This document shows positions 34,684 to 42,792 of a stretch of 64,000 nt of DNA, piece by piece. Origin of the DNA: Shewanella halifaxensis HAW-EB4 (GTDB lineage Bacteria; Pseudomonadota; Gammaproteobacteria; Enterobacterales; Shewanellaceae); NCBI RefSeq assembly GCF_000019185.1, contig NC_010334.1, positions 1,674,001 to 1,738,000 on the forward strand. Reading direction: 5' to 3'. Position numbers and translations under genes: made by a program. A model generated the notes under the pieces. It was not told the origin of the DNA. It ran no database searches and saw only the letters and a program-made list of their open reading frames with translations. Numbering within the stretch: the stretch's first letter is position 1; each line of letters starts with the position of its first letter.

Positions 34684-35700
34684 ATCAACAACGGCATCGA
34701 ATAGAAGTCACAGTCAACACAGTCATTTACTTTCACATGGATGTGAACAGATCCAACAAACACAGACTAATTCCAGATAGGCTCACACTAGAGAGTAAGC
34801 AGCAAAACGTCACAATCCATGATTTATGGCGAACCATTGCCAGTTGGATCGTCATGCGCGGCGGCAGCTTTGTATATCGTGATGGTAACTACCTACTTCT
34901 GTAGGTGGTTACCATCAATTAGGCTTTGCCTGAAATTAAACGAATGAAAGTTATGGATTAGGCTATGTTTAATGGCTTATTAGCACGCCGAGGGTTCCTT
35001 CCATGGAGGCTCGCTTATCGCATCCCTGCGATACACGGCTTATAAGCTCATTTAAACATATCCACATTAGATTCAGTGCTAAAGTTAAGCTTTGCTTGAA
35101 GTGCTGTGTAAGCTTCTAAATCAGTGCCTCAAATGTTCCCTACATTTATAGGCATTTCCGCCAATCCATGACGGTCAGTGATTTAGCCCATGCTTTAAGA
35201 AAGGCCTATAGGGACATTTTTACTAAAACAGGATAGGAAAGCTCCCTCCTAGGGAGTCTGTTTTGTAACATATGGGCAAAGCCATCTCGGGTAGTGGAGT
35301 AGGGCTGAGCCTAGGTCTAAATAAGAGTCAGCAATAGCCTGTATCATCGCCAGTATCTATGCTCACTTAGATGTTGAACCTTCTTGTACAAAGGGAGTTG
35401 GGCAGAGCTTGGGATTACTACGGCAGAACTAATGGGCTTGAATGTGATGGAGTCGAAAGTGGATAAGCTACTGATATTTAATGAATGTTAGTGTAAAGAA
35501 TAGAGATGCAACAGCTCTCAGAGGAGGAAAGAAGAGATCTGTTTGATATTGTTGCGAGTAACCCCAAATTTCATAAATATTTAAGTTAGCTGTAAACTAA
35601 AACTATAAGTTATTGACTGGTTCTTTTAGATTACATAGCTATAAGTTTATGATATAAAGAGATAAATTATTATCGTTTTAGACTTATCTCGGTTCTTATT
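34684..35700. other. 1-kb noncoding interval with several large hairpins
   Basis: No credible gene. Four hairpin-like structures can be read. A 17-bp stem (TGATGGTAACTACCTAC with its complement, one G-T pair) spans 34880-34917. A long imperfect palindrome has arms ATGTTTAATGGCTTATTAGC (34965-34984) and, inverted, 35038-35059. A palindrome of AAATGT/ACATTT with TATAGGC/GCCTATA spans 35131-35220. A nested stem (AAAACAG/CTGTTTT enclosing CTCCCT/AGGGAG) lies at about 35225-35264. The last 100 bp become markedly A+T-rich. It forms the junction between the hydrogenase operon and the accessory cassette. Confidence 0.65.
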
Positions 35701-36696
35701 ATGGTGGAAGTGTACTGTGTTGATGCCGCTCATGGTGATTGTATTTTGGTTGTTTCTAATGGTGTTAGAATTCTGATTGATTCTGGGCCTAAAGAATTAA
35801 AGATACGACGACAAGTAAAAGGTACATTAGGGAAATTACTTCCAGACAAAACCGTCGATTTAGCCATAGTTACTCATAATGATGATGATCATATAGGTGG
35901 GTTTAAAACACTAATATCTGAGAATACGATAATTGTTAAAAAAATATTATTCAATAGTGTTGTTAGTTTAAATAAAATTCTCGGAAAAAAAACAACTAAA
36001 ATTTCATATAGGCAAGATAAAGAATTAAGTGGTTTTGTAAAAACCACAGATATTGAGCTTATTTCAAAACATTATGATCCAAAAGTGGATTCAAATATAA
36101 CTGTTGGTGAACTAACCGTTAGAATTATTTCTCCTAATTACAACGCACTGTTAGATTTAGGGAAGTGGAAAGAAAAAGAAGAAGCTAAGTTAAGTAGACA
36201 TAAAATTTCAGGGAAAGAAAAAAATGAGTTATCGATAATGGAATATTTAAAAACTTTTAATACTTATAGATTTGAAAGTGACATGTCACCTACTAATCGT
36301 TCCAGTTTGGCTGTAATTATTGAAGGGGATGGTTTCAAAGGGTTATTCCTAGGAGATTCTCACTCAAAGGATATTGAGGAGTACTTTTCAACACGTGAAC
36401 CTGATGAATGTTTATTTGATGTCGTAAAAATATCACACCATGGAAGTCGTAAAAATACTAGCAATGAACTACTTAAGACGGTTATCAGTAAGGAGTTTAT
36501 TATTTGTGCTGATAAGTCCAGTCGACATGCACACCCCGACTCCTTGATGATGGCACGATTAATAGGAATCAAAAAGTCACCAGTAATTCATTTTAGTACC
36601 GATTCAGATAAACTGAGAATGATGTTATCTGAGATCACTGATGAGGCTACTTTTACTTTTCCATCTGAAGGTGTGAATAGGATTGTTTATGTCTAA
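35701..36696 (+). CDS. ComEC/Rec2-type metallo-beta-lactamase-fold hydrolase (accessory cassette gene 1)
   Basis: A 331-residue soluble MBL-fold protein without signal peptide or membrane helices, so it represents only the hydrolase part of ComEC-like proteins. Motifs: DAAHGDCILVVSNGVRILID (residues 8-27), the metal motif THNDDDHIGG with His59, Asp61, Asp63 and His64 (Asp in place of the second His, as is common in ComEC-type members), LFLGDSHSKD, VVKISHHGSRKNTSNELL and the C-terminal SRHAHPDS. Such domains hydrolyse phosphodiesters or nucleotides and recur in bacterial conflict systems. The downstream gene starts inside its last codons. Its base composition is far more A+T-rich than the flanking genes, which points to horizontal transfer. 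Whether it is effector or regulator of the cassette is open. Confidence 0.85.
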   Translation: MVEVYCVDAAHGDCILVVSNGVRILIDSGPKELKIRRQVKGTLGKLLPDKTVDLAIVTHNDDDHIGGFKTLISENTIIVKKILFNSVVSLNKILGKKTTKISYRQDKELSGFVKTTDIELISKHYDPKVDSNITVGELTVRIISPNYNALLDLGKWKEKEEAKLSRHKISGKEKNELSIMEYLKTFNTYRFESDMSPTNRSSLAVIIEGDGFKGLFLGDSHSKDIEEYFSTREPDECLFDVVKISHHGSRKNTSNELLKTVISKEFIICADKSSRHAHPDSLMMARLIGIKKSPVIHFSTDSDKLRMMLSEITDEATFTFPSEGVNRIVYV

Positions 36697-38155
36697 AGTT
36701 AATGCTGTTAAAGTCATTAAACATGATCCTGATGGCGATATGTTTGGAAGTGGTTTGTTTTTTAAGGCTTGCTGTAACTCTCAATCTTTCGTATTGACCT
36801 CGAAACATTCAATTTGTCAATACACGGATGATTGTGAAAGTTTTACTGAATCAAATTTAAATGAATGTAGAACGTGTATTAAGGAGCAGGATTTAGCTGG
36901 TTTAGAATTGAAGCAAGATGATAGAGTATTAACACCTAACGACTTGTTTATATCAAAAAATCAAGATATTGCTGTAGTGTCAGTGTTTGAAATTTCTCAA
37001 GTAGAATTAGATATACGAAATATAGAGCAAGATGTTGAATATTCATTTTATGGATTTAAAAAAGATTCAACTCGAGCTGGTCGAATTTTAGTTGGGCAGC
37101 CCGTAGAGTATGACCTATATGCACATTTCAACATTACATCAAATGCAGTTACAGAATTAGTTGAGAAAAGTGAAAGTTTTTATGGTCTTTCAGGTTCGGT
37201 AATTTTTAGAGGCGAAGGCAAGTCAATAATTGAAGTTTATGCTGTAGTTACTGATAACGAAGAAAATAATGATGTTGGTTGTGAACTTTTAGCTGGCAAT
37301 TTTTTGGATGATGTAAACTCTCATTTTAAATGTGAAGTATTTTCAGTTAAATCAAAATGTCAGTTATCACCTAATAGCTTTAGTGATATAAAAAAATTAT
37401 TCAACAGCATACATGTTGAAAAGTTAAGTGATAGCTGTAATGTTGAAGCTTTAATTCCAAAAGATTTGGGGTATCCATTTTTTAATTTCAAATCAATAGT
37501 TGAAGAGTTATCTGAAAGTTTTGTTGAAGTCTTAGGAACTAACTCTACTAATGAAGCTAAAAGGGCTATTTCAGCTGTAAATGTCCTACTTCAAAAAAGA
37601 GAATACGAACCTGCAAAAAAATTATTGACTAGCAGAATAATGGAGTCATATTTATCTGCTCCACATGTTTTCTCTTCTACCATTGATTGTGATAGATATT
37701 ATAATTTACATTTAAGAGCAAATGCTGGTACTGCAGAGTATATATACTCTGACTTTCATGGAAGTGGTGATCTTAAGAGTAATATTTTATACGCTGTGGA
37801 AAATATGTTTGGGTCTATAAATGACTTTTCATATAGTTTATTGGAAAGTAATTCATTAATAAGGTTGTCTTCTAATAAAGATTATGAATTGTTTTTTGAA
37901 ATGATATTTTCAGAAGATACTTGTAAAGTAAAGTCCATAGCAATACTTTGTACATTCCCATTAACCGAGTTAGATCAATCTTTAACTTCTTCAAGGGATT
38001 TAGTTACAGAAAAAATAATTGAGATAATTAAAGAGTTAAAAGAGGACTTAATAAATAGAACTAAGTATGGTGTTAATCTATATTTGTTTGTTTTACCAGT
38101 TAATTCCAGACAAGAAATTGCAAATTTATTGGAGGCGGAAGTTGCAAAAATCTGA
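36689..38155 (+). CDS. Trypsin-like serine protease fused to an unknown C-terminal domain (accessory cassette gene 2)
   Basis: A 488-residue cytoplasmic protein. Residues ~1-215 fit a trypsin-like (S1) protease with a full apparent triad: His40 in FVLTSKHSICQ, Asp93 in NQDIAVVSV and Ser168 in YGLSGSVIF; GSGLFF precedes the His as in intracellular trypsin-like peptidases. A cysteine group (Cys43, 49, 60, 63) right after the catalytic His may bind zinc. The C-terminal ~260 residues are unrecognised and mixed alpha/beta, with AGTAEYIYSDFHGSGDLKSN as their most distinctive stretch. The ATG at 36689 lies within the end of gene 1 (8-base overlap, AGG upstream), and gene 3 begins before this stop. 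Strongly A+T-rich. Protease activity is inferred from motifs only. Confidence 0.72.
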   Translation: MSKVNAVKVIKHDPDGDMFGSGLFFKACCNSQSFVLTSKHSICQYTDDCESFTESNLNECRTCIKEQDLAGLELKQDDRVLTPNDLFISKNQDIAVVSVFEISQVELDIRNIEQDVEYSFYGFKKDSTRAGRILVGQPVEYDLYAHFNITSNAVTELVEKSESFYGLSGSVIFRGEGKSIIEVYAVVTDNEENNDVGCELLAGNFLDDVNSHFKCEVFSVKSKCQLSPNSFSDIKKLFNSIHVEKLSDSCNVEALIPKDLGYPFFNFKSIVEELSESFVEVLGTNSTNEAKRAISAVNVLLQKREYEPAKKLLTSRIMESYLSAPHVFSSTIDCDRYYNLHLRANAGTAEYIYSDFHGSGDLKSNILYAVENMFGSINDFSYSLLESNSLIRLSSNKDYELFFEMIFSEDTCKVKSIAILCTFPLTELDQSLTSSRDLVTEKIIEIIKELKEDLINRTKYGVNLYLFVLPVNSRQEIANLLEAEVAKI

Positions 38156-40655
38156 TGATGCAATAATTTATTTGTGTAACAAAATCATAAGTAGCGTTGA
38201 GTTTGAAAATGTTTTTGATAAACTTTTTAATCTTGTAACTCTAAATTTTTTTTCTGTTAATGATACTAATAATATTCTTATATCTGAATATAAGAAACTT
38301 CTTAAGTATAGTGATTTTCTTTCTAACTCCACAGTCGAATCACATAGAACTCTGGCTCTACAAATTATAACCTTACTGTACAAACTTTATTTCAATGATG
38401 AAGGTTACCAAGTCCATCTAAAATCAATATTTTCTAAGTTTGGATTGTTTGGAGCTGAAGAGTCTTTCGTTAAAGAAGAACTTAGTTTACCAGATTCATT
38501 AGAATACGAACGAAATCTAAAAAGATTGGTTCAAAGTATCAATGCAGGTCAAGATATTTTTACTGACTCCCAGTATAAAATTCATGGAGGAATGAGTAAA
38601 AATAATGTTTTCAGTTTTTCAGGACCTACATCTCTTGGTAAATCTTTTTTGTTAAAACATTCAGCTATTAAAATGCTGAATAATAACAATATAATTGTTT
38701 TTATCCTTCCTACTAAAGCTCTTCTGGAAGAGTACCACAATGACTTGAGGAAGATGCTTTCTATTGAGGGTGTTATGGATGTTAATGTTGCAAAGTCAGT
38801 TTCATCCGTAAAAAAAGGGGTTAAGAATATTCTAATATTTACTCAAGAAAGATTGAATAGTTTCTTGTTTGATGATGATTTTAACTCAGTAAATATAGAT
38901 GTTTTAATTGTAGATGAAGCTCATAAATTGTCTGAATTCAACCCTAGGAGTATTACTTTATATAAAGTAATACGTCGTTCTATAGATAAGTTTTCAAATT
39001 TGAAGTTGTACTTCTCTAGCCCTGTAATTCATAACCCTGAAATATTCCTTAAAACATTCAATATTGACAGTGACAATAAATTCATTACTGTCAAGGAAAG
39101 TCCTGTTACACAGAGTCTTTATGTTTATGACTTACAAGAAAATATAGTATCCTCTTATAACCCTAGGAGTAAGGTTTTTGATAAACTAAAAGTAGTAGAA
39201 AATATTACAAGTAGTTACAGTCTTATTTCTTATCTTGGAAATAGATCTAAATCTAATTTGATTTTTTCATCCAGCAAAACAGATGCCATTCTTAAAGCCT
39301 CGGAGTTTTTGAACTTTGTAAAAAGAGAAGGGCTGTTGTGGGATGTAGATAAAGAACTTTCTATTGAAGCAGATATTGTTAAGGGGTTGATTCATGATGA
39401 TTATAACTTGTCTGAATTAATGAGGCATGGAATAGCGTATCATCATGGAACGCTACCTAACTTTATAAGAAAAAGAGTAGAGGAATTGTATTCCAATAAA
39501 AGATTGAAATACATATTCTGTACTTCAACACTTCTTGAAGGTGTTAATTTGCCAACGGAAAATATTTTTATTTTCCCTATGAAAAACAAAAAAAGTACTT
39601 TGTCAGTTGAATCAAAGCTTAGTTTTTGGAACTTGGCAGGGAGAGCAGGACGTTACAAAAATGAACTGAATGGAAATATTATCTGTCTTGGCAATCGAAA
39701 TGACTGGGAAATTATGGGGGAGCTGGTTAGTAATGATAGAGAGGTAAGTATAAATAATCCATTGGATGAGACATTTTCTAAACATCGAAAGATTCGCAAT
39801 ATTCTTAATGATAAAACATTGGACCCGCACGCAGTTATAAAAGATGTCACATCAATAGTTCTTGCTGATGTTATGGGTTTTAAGAGGCATGGGGCAATGT
39901 CTAGTGTTCTTTTAAGTATTCCTGAAAAGTTTAGAGATAACGTAATTGAAGAGGGGTGGCAGTATATCTGTCGACACGGAATTCGAGATATTAATCATTT
40001 GGCATACTCTTCTAATCATCGAATTAGTACTGAGCAACATTACAAGGCTTGGGTTTATGCTAAAGATAAAGGGTATAAGTTGAAATCTTTATCCAGAGAC
40101 TCAGTGAAAGATTTTATCAATGTTTTGGATGAGGTCTACGGAATAAGAAAAACTAAAGCATCTTTATCTCAGCTAATAAATGTAACATACTCTTGGTTGT
40201 ACGGTGATTCTTTGAGGAAAATAATCAGTGATTCAATAAAATATTCAAAATCTGTCAAGGATGCTAGTTATCAATACGTTACATTTGAACCGTGTAATAA
40301 AGAACATGTTAACTTTAAAATAATGGAGGTTATATCCACAATTGAAAATGAAGTTACTTTTAAACTTGAAATGTATTGTGCTCATTATTTTCAGGTGTTA
40401 TTAGGGGTATATGGTGAACATGAATCTGGAATCAACTTATCGCCTTTTTTAGAGTATGGGACAATGGACGTTAAAACTATCGCACTTCAAGATTATGGAT
40501 TTTCCAGAGCAGCGGCTCTTGAGATTGAAAAACAATATTCAAAATGTGTTCGATATGATGAAAATGGTCAGATTTCTCAGTTAAATAAGCAAATGTTGCT
40601 TACTATGGCTGGAGCTAATAGCGTTGTCGCGAAAGAGGTCATGTGGATTGTATAG
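38142..40655 (+). CDS. Ski2-like DEAH-box helicase (accessory cassette gene 3)
   Basis: An 837-residue superfamily 2 helicase. I chose TTG at 38142 since a perfect GGAGG ends 6 bases before it; this overlaps gene 2 by 14 bases. After a helical N-terminus of ~130 residues come the motifs: Walker A GPTSLGKS (161-168), Ia ILPTKALLEEY, Ib FTQERLNSFL, Walker B DEAH (258-261), III FSSP, then YHHGTLPNFIRKRVEELY, CTSTLLEGVNLPTENIFIF and the arginine-finger motif LAGRAGRY. The C-terminal ~280 residues are unassigned. The build recalls HamB of the Hachiman defence system and other Ski2-like defence helicases. However, the partner genes here (MBL, protease) are not those of canonical Hachiman (HamA). 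Very A+T-rich. Confidence 0.85.
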   Translation: MQKSDDAIIYLCNKIISSVEFENVFDKLFNLVTLNFFSVNDTNNILISEYKKLLKYSDFLSNSTVESHRTLALQIITLLYKLYFNDEGYQVHLKSIFSKFGLFGAEESFVKEELSLPDSLEYERNLKRLVQSINAGQDIFTDSQYKIHGGMSKNNVFSFSGPTSLGKSFLLKHSAIKMLNNNNIIVFILPTKALLEEYHNDLRKMLSIEGVMDVNVAKSVSSVKKGVKNILIFTQERLNSFLFDDDFNSVNIDVLIVDEAHKLSEFNPRSITLYKVIRRSIDKFSNLKLYFSSPVIHNPEIFLKTFNIDSDNKFITVKESPVTQSLYVYDLQENIVSSYNPRSKVFDKLKVVENITSSYSLISYLGNRSKSNLIFSSSKTDAILKASEFLNFVKREGLLWDVDKELSIEADIVKGLIHDDYNLSELMRHGIAYHHGTLPNFIRKRVEELYSNKRLKYIFCTSTLLEGVNLPTENIFIFPMKNKKSTLSVESKLSFWNLAGRAGRYKNELNGNIICLGNRNDWEIMGELVSNDREVSINNPLDETFSKHRKIRNILNDKTLDPHAVIKDVTSIVLADVMGFKRHGAMSSVLLSIPEKFRDNVIEEGWQYICRHGIRDINHLAYSSNHRISTEQHYKAWVYAKDKGYKLKSLSRDSVKDFINVLDEVYGIRKTKASLSQLINVTYSWLYGDSLRKIISDSIKYSKSVKDASYQYVTFEPCNKEHVNFKIMEVISTIENEVTFKLEMYCAHYFQVLLGVYGEHESGINLSPFLEYGTMDVKTIALQDYGFSRAAALEIEKQYSKCVRYDENGQISQLNKQMLLTMAGANSVVAKEVMWIV

Positions 40656-40964
40656 AGATTCAACTTTATATAATTTCTAGTACAGTTATTGACAGAACTC
40701 CAAGTTAACGGCTTTTGGCTTTTTGCTAATGAGATAGACCATTCATGTACGCGAGTGATGATTTCTATGCCTAAGCAGACAAGCCCTTTAAGCTGTGTCG
40801 TTCTTTATATGCGCTTTTTAACTCTATGCATGCACTTGCTCGCTTCATATTACAGTCGCTGTCTCGCTCGGTCTTCCATGTTTTTTCAGGCTGGTTACTT
40901 GTCTTTATCGTTGGATGAGTTTCGGCAATGCCTACACTATCGTCTTACCGTGTGACGGTAGTAA
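40656..40964. other. Gap between the cassette and the next gene
   Basis: About 310 bp in which base composition returns towards that of the flanking genome. A short hairpin (TACCGT-GTG-ACGGTA, 40946-40960) lies just beyond the stop of the convergent gene and may terminate it. No supported gene is seen. Confidence 0.4.
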
Positions 40965-42086
40965 TTAAAGCCACTTATACTTATGCCCTGTAGCGATAAG
41001 GTTCTGTTTGAGCCTACCTTTAATCGCTTTGCTTGCTCTGAAATAAACGGATTTGATATCGTTTTCGTAAGCTGCCTGACTAAAGCCTCGTTCTTTTGCT
41101 TTGTCATACCAATCATGACCGAGAGTGAACTCACCGGTTGATAAGTAAATAGCGCCGAGTAGGGTACATGGTCTGAAATTCAATGGGGTGACCTTATGCG
41201 CTTCATGGCCAAGATCTATTCCTCGTTCAAAACTTTGTAAATCTCGACAAACACCGCCGTAGGTTGTTAGCAATGCAGACTTAAGCTTTGTATCATTGTT
41301 AGCAAATTTTAACGGGTAGAGGGCATCGAGTGCTTTTTTGATTTTTCTGACCTCCTCAGCTTTCCTATAAGCCGCACTGGCATTAACCAGTTCCCACGGT
41401 AAGTGTTTTTGCTTCCAGTTTTGGTAATGTTGGTGGGCTAATTGGATATGGTATTTTCTCTGAATCATCTCATTGGCGAAACCGACGTCATCGAGCCATT
41501 TTAATTCGTCTGCGCTGATTGGTTTTTTACGCAATTGAGAAAGCAATTTATCTACTCGTGAGTTTTTCTTGATCCCTTGGATTTCGAAATCTTCATAATT
41601 TACATGGCATGACTCATACGCCAGCCTTTGGGCTTTAAGCTGCTCCTGTAATGCCTGATTTTTAGCTTGGATCTCTCGTTGTAATTCTGCTTGCTGCTCA
41701 ATATAAGCTTGTTGCTTGAGGGCTTCGATAGCATCAAGTTTGGCTTGGTACTGTGAGAATACTAATTCAACCACGGGTTTATTGGAGCTTGCTGCTAACT
41801 CTAGCCCTGTTTGATTGAGCCTTTTTTTGGCTGAAATTTTAAATTGGAGTCCATCAAAAATAATACTCTTGAGTTTATCGAGCGTATTTTCCTTAGCATC
41901 AATAACTTTATAGAGTTCATGTGCATCAGCGCCAATAGCTAAAGACAAGATTTCTATATCAATCGCTGACACATCTATGTCTTGTTTGGTGATCCACTGC
42001 AGCAGCAAGTCGACAAAAGTGCTGTGCAGTGGATACAGCGAAGCTGGAAACAGCAGTTTGGCTTGGGTGATGTATTTTTCATTCAT
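40965..42086 (-). CDS. Hypothetical protein with coiled coil and TPR-like C-terminus
   Basis: I do not recognise this 373-residue protein. It is soluble, with no signal peptide. Residues ~1-100 are helical (MNEKYITQAKLLFPASLYPL). Residues ~115-170 form a Gln/Lys/Glu/Ala-rich coiled coil (AYIEQQAELQREIQAKNQAL). The last 150 residues have a repeat-like helical pattern (CTLLGAIYLSTGEFTLGHDW, then YDKAKERGFSQAAYENDI) that resembles tetratricopeptide repeats. Base composition is like the core genome, unlike the cassette to its left. It lies between that cassette and the tRNA-Arg gene, on the same strand as the tRNA. It may be a species-level accessory gene; no function is proposed. Confidence 0.7.
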   Translation of the reverse strand: MNEKYITQAKLLFPASLYPLHSTFVDLLLQWITKQDIDVSAIDIEILSLAIGADAHELYKVIDAKENTLDKLKSIIFDGLQFKISAKKRLNQTGLELAASSNKPVVELVFSQYQAKLDAIEALKQQAYIEQQAELQREIQAKNQALQEQLKAQRLAYESCHVNYEDFEIQGIKKNSRVDKLLSQLRKKPISADELKWLDDVGFANEMIQRKYHIQLAHQHYQNWKQKHLPWELVNASAAYRKAEEVRKIKKALDALYPLKFANNDTKLKSALLTTYGGVCRDLQSFERGIDLGHEAHKVTPLNFRPCTLLGAIYLSTGEFTLGHDWYDKAKERGFSQAAYENDIKSVYFRASKAIKGRLKQNLIATGHKYKWL

Positions 42087-42453
42087 AGGTCAATTTCACC
42101 AGCATTTTAAGAGGCTTTAATATGGGCTCTATGCTTTGTTATATCAGTTTTAAGTGTTTGCTAGTTTTGATTTTCATCAATGAATTGACGTACGAAGTGT
42201 TGACCGATTTTTGACTGCTCATGTGATATGACCTCCTTGTTATCTCATATAGAGAAACTATTAGAAATGGCGTGGAAAGTCTATGGCGGAGGATAATGGA
42301 CTAAAACGAGCAATATTCGGCTAATGCTGACAGAAGGTGCAAACAGAAGGCATTAGTAAAAGCTAAAAAGGATGTTTCTGTAATCGCACTGAGGCGGCAC
42401 AGGAATGTATTAGAACTATAGCTTATTGAATTGCATATACAAAGGAGTGTATA
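42087..42453. other. Gene-free interval between hypothetical gene and tRNA-Arg
   Basis: About 370 bp that should contain the promoter of the hypothetical gene. I find no repeat of the tRNA 3' end, no integrase fragment and no strong hairpin. Confidence 0.35.
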
Positions 42454-42530
42454 TGGTCTCCCCACAGGGACTCGAACCCCGATCGATCGCTTAGGAGGCG
42501 ACTGCTCTATCCTGTTGAGCTATAGGGAGA
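42454..42530 (-). tRNA. tRNA-Arg, anticodon CCU
   Basis: A complete cloverleaf can be folded on the minus strand. The acceptor arm TCTCCCT pairs with GGGGAGA and the CCA end is encoded (TGG at 42454-42456 on the plus strand). The anticodon stem GTCGC/GCGAT surrounds the loop CTCCTAA (anticodon CCT in DNA, decoding AGG), and the T arm is CGGGG-TTCGAGT-CCCTG. The equivalent gene in E. coli (argW) is a known integration site for mobile DNA, and the 3' end here points towards the accessory region at 35-41 kb. The gene itself is intact. Confidence 0.96.
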
Positions 42531-42678
42531 CGCTAGTGATTATACTGGTTTTACTCTAGATGAAAAGGGGAGATGAAAAGTCTTTAAATTTAGTTGCTTA
42601 ATAAATGTTCTGTTGGTGGGTGTTTTGCAGGCTAATCCCATTAATTTCGATTAACCTGCACTTTTAGCTCTTTTTTTA

Positions 42679-42731
42679 GCTCGCAACTATAACTCTCAAC
42701 TATAGCCCGCAACTATAGCCCGCAACTATAA
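42679..42731. repeat. 13-bp tandem repeat downstream of flgT
   Basis: The motif CAACTATA recurs at 42684, 42697, 42710 and 42723, an exact 13-bp period (unit about GCCCGCAACTATA). The copies lie just past the flgT stop. The third and fourth copies are identical. Confidence 0.85.
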
Positions 42732-42792
42732 GCCTTCAATTTTAGCCTTCAGTTTGAGATTGCTGTTCGTTATAGAGGCAAGCAAGCCCAAC

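Noticed and set aside
34819..34947. Short frame MIYGEPLPVGSSCAAA in the hydF downstream gap
   Set aside because: No ribosome-binding site, and a 17-bp stem hairpin lies within it.
35506..35589. 27-codon frame beginning MQQLSEEERRDLFDI before the cassette
   Set aside because: It reads like a protein fragment and could be a remnant, but it is too short, has no good ribosome-binding site and matches nothing I know.
40689..40955. 88-residue open frame after the helicase gene
   Set aside because: No ribosome-binding site, TTG start, Cys/Leu-rich composition typical of chance translation, and no recognised motif.
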